NCBI GenBank assembly: GCA_963760125.1
Contig: CAVXBV010000007.1
Location: 248,001-312,000 of the forward strand
Source of the DNA: RYN-111 sp963760125
GTDB lineage: Bacteria; Actinomycetota; Actinomycetes; Mycobacteriales; SCTD01
DNA length: 64,000 nt
Direction of reading: 5' to 3'
Of the stretch, positions 60,626 through 64,000 are shown piece by piece; positions within the stretch are counted from its first letter, which is position 1, and the number at the start of each line of letters is the position of its first letter. The notes under the pieces are model-generated. The model did no database searches, was not told where the DNA came from, and saw nothing but the letters and a program-made list of their open reading frames with translations. The position numbers and the translations under genes were made by a program.

Positions 60626-61607
60626 GTGCTCGACAGGTACTTGCTGTTCGTCGCTGCGCGGTGCCGGCCGAACACGGTGCTGGCCGCCGCGTCGGACCTG
60701 CGGGCGTTCTTCGCCGTCGTCGCCAAGGAGCCGGCCGAGGTGGTCGTCGCCGACGTCCTGGCGTTCATCCACGAGCAGCGTCAGCCGCGCGGCGACGGCC
60801 GGGTCGTGCGTCTGTCCGACGGCGAGGCCGGCTTGTCGTCGCGGACGATCAAGCGCCGGCTGTCGACGGTGTCGGGGCTGTTCGCCTGGCTGGTGATGCT
60901 CGGCGAGATGCCGGCGAACCCGGTGCCGCGGGGCCTGGCGACCCGCCGTCAGCAGGGCCGGCGCAACGGGGTCCCGCTGATCCGCACGCCCCGGACGCTG
61001 CCGCAGGTGCTGGACCCGGCACGAGGTCGACCTGCTGCTGCGAGCGCTGCGCCGGTGGCGGGACCGGGCGATGGTCGAGGCGATGCTGCTCGGCGGGCTG
61101 CGCCGCTGCGAGGTCCTCGGGCTGCGGCTGGAGGACCTGCGCCCCGGTGAGGGCCGGGTGTTCATCCACGAGGGCAAGGGCGGCCATCAACGGCTGATCC
61201 CGATCTCGGCCCGGTTCTTCCGCAGCCTGTGGCCGCTACCTCGAACACGAACGACCCGCCGACGCCGACACCGACCGCGGTGTTCGTGGTGCTGAAGGGC
61301 CCGCGCCGCGGCCAGCCGCTGACCGCCGACGGGCTGGACCAGATCGTGCTCGGCGCCCGGCAGCGCGGCGGGCCTGGCGCACGCGTCCTGTCACGAGCTG
61401 CGCCACACCTGCCTGACCCGGCTGCGGGAAGCCGGGATGGCGCTGGAGGCGATCCAGGCCCAGGCCGGGCACCGCTGCATCGAGTCGACCCGGCTCTACC
61501 TGCACCTGGCCAACGACTGGCTCGCCGGCGGAGTACCTGCGCGCGAGCGACGCTCATCGACGCCGCGGCCGACACCCTCGCCGCTGACCGCGGCGGTCGC
61601 CCGATGA
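60626..61607 (+). pseudogene. First tyrosine recombinase of the pair (TnpA-like), multiply frameshifted
   Basis: From GTG 60626 an intact N-terminal core-binding domain (LDRYLLFVAARCRPNT, EVVVADVLAFIHEQR, TIKRRLSTVSGLFAWLV). The catalytic domain needs one-base removals at about 61019, 61227, 61276, 61370, 61529 and 61546 and then shows GLRRCEVLGLRLEDL (Arg), CHELRHTCLTRLREAG (HxxR), AGHRCIESTRLYLHLAN (His, Tyr). Ends near 61605, overlapping the next gene's ATG. Confidence 0.65.
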
Positions 61608-62942
61608 CCGCCCACGCTGTCGAGCAACGACGGCCCTGCGTCCGCCGGGCGGGCTGTCGAAGCTGGCCATGAGCTGGGCGCCGATCGCGCGCCGGCAACC
61701 GCAGCTGGCCGTCACCGCCCGGCAGTATCTGGACGCAGATCTCCATAAGCCTCAGCCCGTCCAGCGTCGAGGTCGCCGACCAGACGCTGCGCGATGTTCT
61801 GCCTGTTCCTGGCCGCCGAGCACCCCGAGGTCAGCGGCGTTCGCGCAGGTGAACCGGGCCGTCATCGAGGACTTCAAGCGTTGGCTGGTCGCCCGGCCCG
61901 GCGCGAAGGTCGACAGCCCCGCGACCAAGAACACCGTCCGGCAGCGGCTCGGGACGATCCGGACGTTCTTCGACCGGATCATCGAGTGGGACTGGCCCGA
62001 CGCCCCCGCTCGGACGCCGATCTTCTCCGTCGACCTGCCGATCGTCGATGACCCGCTCCCGAAGTTCCTCGACGACGCCGCAAGCCGCCGCGCTGCTGCG
62101 CACCGCGTCCGCCGACCCCGACCCGCTGCGCGCGCCTGGTGATCCATCTGCTGCTCCGGACCGGGCATGCGTGCCGGTGAGCTCTGCGCGCCTGGAGACC
62201 GACGCGGTCGTGACGATGCGCGACGGGCACTGGCTGCGGATCCCGCTCGGCAAGCTCCACAACGACCGCTACATCCCGCTGCACCCGCACCTGGTCGAGC
62301 TCCTCGCCGACTGGAGCCGCCGGCACGACGACCACGGCACTGGGCTGCTGCTGACCCGCGACGGACGGCCGCTGACCGTCAGCGGTCGCCCGGATCGTCC
62401 GGCCGCGTCGCCGACGGCGCCGGGCTCGGGCACGTCCACCCGCACCAGCTGCGGCACACCTTCGCCACCCAAGCCGTCAACCGCGGCATGCGGATCGAAG
62501 CGATCGGCGCGATGCTCGGCCACCGGACCCTGCGGATGACGCTGATCTACGCCCGGATCGCGAACCAGACCGTCGCCGACGAGTACCGCGCCGTCAGCGA
62601 CAGCGTCGACGCCCTCTACGCCGAGCCCGACCTGCCCGGCCAGCCAGCCCGACCCCGCCGAGACCGTCGAGATGCGCCGGCTCCGGCTCGAGCACCGCCG
62701 GATGCTCGGCAACGGCTGGTGCACCCGACCCGCCAAGCTCGACTGCGCCTTCGAGACGATCTGCGAAGGCTGCGGCTTCTTCCAGACCACCATCGCGTTC
62801 CGGCCCACCCTCCAAGCCCAGCACGACGACGCCCTCGCCAAGGGCCAAGACGGCCGCGCCGAACTGTTCGCGAACCTGCTCAACAGCCCCGCCGCAGGGC
62901 CGCCGGCTGACCCCGCACGACCCCGATCGGGCCGGGCCCTGA
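61604..62942 (+). pseudogene. Second tyrosine recombinase (TnpB-like) with zinc-ribbon tail, multiply frameshifted
   Basis: Begins MTAHAVEQRRP at ATG 61604. After about thirteen one-base removals it reads as one ~440-residue protein: core-binding domain (QVNRAVIEDFKRWLVARPG, RTFFDRIIEWDWPDAP), catalytic domain with LLRTGMRAGELCALE (Arg), HPHQLRHTFATQAVN (HxxR), MLGHRTLRMTLIYARI (His and Tyr), then a tail with GWCTRP, CAFETICEGCGFFQT, a Cys-rich ribbon as in Tn554-like TnpB. Stop at 62940-62942. Confidence 0.65.
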
Positions 62943-62954
62943 CCGGGCCCGCCC

Positions 62955-62999
62955 GATCACCGGCATATCCCGCAAGTACTTGACAGGATCACCGGCATA
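62955..62999 (-). repeat. Right end of the recombinase element: two direct copies of the end repeat
   Basis: GATCACCGGCATATC at 62955-62969 and AGGATCACCGGCATA at 62985-62999, sharing GATCACCGGCATA with a 32-bp period. Both are inverse to the left end. Tandem copies at one end look like recombinase arm or core sites. Confidence 0.7.
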
Positions 63000-63121
63000 A
63001 GTGCCGCTCTTCACCGTCAGTCGGCCGAGCGGGGCACAGCGAAGAACGACAGCTCTCCATCTCCCGACCAGCGGCATGAGCGGATGCGACGAGCCGGGCG
63101 TGCACGCTGCATCATGAGGGC

Positions 63122-63759
63122 ATGGTTGATGCGGTGACTAACGCCCTGGGCGCGGCTGAACGGGAGGCGAGCGATAGGACCGCGCGCGTGGCGGCGCTGG
63201 TGAGCCAACTTCACGCCATCACCGATGAGTTGGAAGCCTTGCACCCAGGCAGACAGTTCCCGATTGACGGCCACTTGGTTGGCTCACTCGGGGAAGCGGC
63301 TGCCGCCGCGCTCTTCTGTCTGGACCTGGTTCCGCCGGGCACCGCGGGGTATGACGCCGTCGCGCTGGGCCCCATAAGAGTGGAAATCAAGGCCACCTAC
63401 GGCGTCAGGGGCGTTGGGATCAGGCGAACCTCTCACGCTGCAGCCGATGCCTTGATCGTCTTGAAACTCTCAAGCGACCCACAGGTACCGCATGAGGTCG
63501 TGTTCAATGGGCCCCTTTCCATTGCGCTGAAGGGAGCCGGAAAGCTACAGAGCAACGGGCAAGCCCACATAATTTGTCCCGGCTGCGAGCCCTGGATCAG
63601 TCGGTCAGCCCGACCGATCGAGTCGCTCGCCGTGAGAAGAGGGCCCCTCAGCGGCCATCCCCGCGGCATGCGTGCGTTCGGACTATCAGCGACGCTGCAT
63701 GCCATAGGCAAGGTCGATGGCCGTGCGCACAGCACAAGGCTGTGCCCGGTACGAGATAG
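63122..63759 (+). CDS. DUF6998-like protein with PD-(D/E)xK-type signature
   Basis: From ATG 63122 (CATCAT 6 nt upstream) the frame stays open to the window end, but protein character is lost near 63560. Up to there it reads FPIDGHLVGSLGEAAAAALF, GYDAVALGPIRVEIKATYG (D...ExK) and EVVFNGPLSIALKGAGK, the pattern of DUF6998, which has the restriction-endonuclease fold. One lost base near 63560 would continue as LSRLRALDQSVSPTDRVARRE in the frame ending at 63759. Function unknown; a defence role is a guess. Confidence 0.6.
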
Positions 63760-63990
63760 GCCTCGACTTTGTGGTGTGCCTCCATGCGAGGCGGCACGCC
63801 AAAGCTTTCCGGGTAGTCCTCAAGCAGCGACTCTCTGCCCGCTCAAGGGGACCCGAATCACCAGCGTGTTCTGGTCATGCAGGCGCGCGACGAGGCGGTC
63901 GTTGACATACCAGGCCGGACGCAACTCGGTTCCCTTGCGCTTGAGCTGCGGTAGCGACTCCGCATACCGACGAACCTCATCCGGGGTCAT
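63686..63990 (-). pseudogene. YjbR/MmcQ-family protein with frameshifts
   Basis: From ATG 63990: MTPDEVRRYAESLPQLKRKG, ELRPAWYVNDRLVARL, NTLVIRVPL; then, after a one-base shift near 63840, GRESLLEDYPESFGVPPRME, and after another near 63750, AVRTAIDLAYGMQRR with stop at 63686-63688. About 101 codons, the normal length of this family of small DNA-binding-like proteins. It may start further upstream, beyond the window. Confidence 0.55.
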
Positions 63991-64000
63991 CTGCGAAGCG

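Larger units (their letters stand above)
60485..62999. mobile_element. Tandem tyrosine-recombinase element with inverted ends
   Basis: Two overlapping tyrosine recombinase genes are bounded by TATGCCGGTGATCCT at 60485-60499 and its exact inverse at 62985-62999, with a second right-end copy at 62955. Gene order and the zinc-ribbon tail of the second recombinase resemble the TnpA/TnpB pair of Tn554-type transposons, which are not known for such inverted ends. No accessory genes are carried, so it behaves like an insertion sequence. Confidence 0.6.
55116..64000. mobile_element. Putative tRNA-integrated genetic element (right end outside window)
   Basis: A tyrosine integrase and an excisionase-like gene lie directly beside a tRNA gene, followed by a toxin-antitoxin pair, orphan small genes and a second recombinase element; no housekeeping gene is seen after 55115. 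A second copy of the tRNA 3' end (the other attachment site) was not seen up to 64000, so the far boundary is unknown. Confidence 0.45.

Noticed and set aside
63122..64000. A single long gene open to the window end
   Set aside because: After about 63560 the frame loses protein character, while another frame carries a sensible family ending and the opposite strand carries a YjbR/MmcQ-like gene.

Overview
The window is high-G+C DNA with dense gene packing, many GTG starts, frequent 4-bp ATGA or GTGA overlaps, F420-type (LLM) oxidoreductase and DUF222/HNH genes, and a Zur-controlled znuABC locus. Together these point to an actinomycete (Actinobacteria); I cannot name the genus. Many genes have a TANNNT -10-like box only 6-7 nt before the start codon, which suggests widespread leaderless transcription.

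Layout. 1-4410: a translationally coupled run of serine hydrolase, ybeY, CNNM/CBS membrane protein, a degenerate cytidine-deaminase-like protein and era. 4448-9288: two membrane-anchored EAL proteins flank a secreted LVIVD-type propeller protein. 9346-14345: recO, uppS, a VOC protein, then zur-znuB-znuC-znuA read leftward from a Zur-like box. 14379-30622: small genes, glyS, ppdK, YdcF, a secreted propeller, rsgA, GNAT, dgt, a DUF222 HNH protein, an LLM oxidoreductase and dnaG. 30650-45033: secreted M14 peptidase, S8 protease, topoisomerase IB, tRNA-Asn, a GAF-PP2C phosphatase, a GT87-like membrane protein, an ABC exporter, a zinc metallopeptidase and a glutaredoxin-thioredoxin reductase fusion. 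45030-52729: a leftward, overlapping cluster (rhamnose-epimerase-like SDR, GT2, PQQ-like propeller lipoprotein, DUF2064 transferase, methyltransferase, molybdopterin oxidoreductase, membrane protein) with a two-component system read the opposite way in its middle. 52800-54898: nuclease lipoprotein, MscS channel and a broken DUF1778-GNAT toxin-antitoxin pair.

From 55042 the character changes. A tRNA with a CAT anticodon is followed 30 bp downstream by a tyrosine integrase and an excisionase-like gene, then a VapBC-type pair, palindromic repeats, several small orphan genes with leaderless promoters, and a 2.5-kb tandem tyrosine-recombinase element bounded by 15-bp inverted repeats (60485-62999). 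A DUF6998-like nuclease-fold gene and a YjbR/MmcQ-like gene follow. This looks like an integrative element whose far end lies outside the window.

A recurring feature is single-base frameshifts in genes that otherwise read as normal family members, including the normally essential uppS and glyS. Most are undone by removing one G or C. About 19 of them, all apparent insertions, fall in the recombinase element. I treat those in housekeeping genes as probable sequence errors and leave open whether those in the island are errors or decay.
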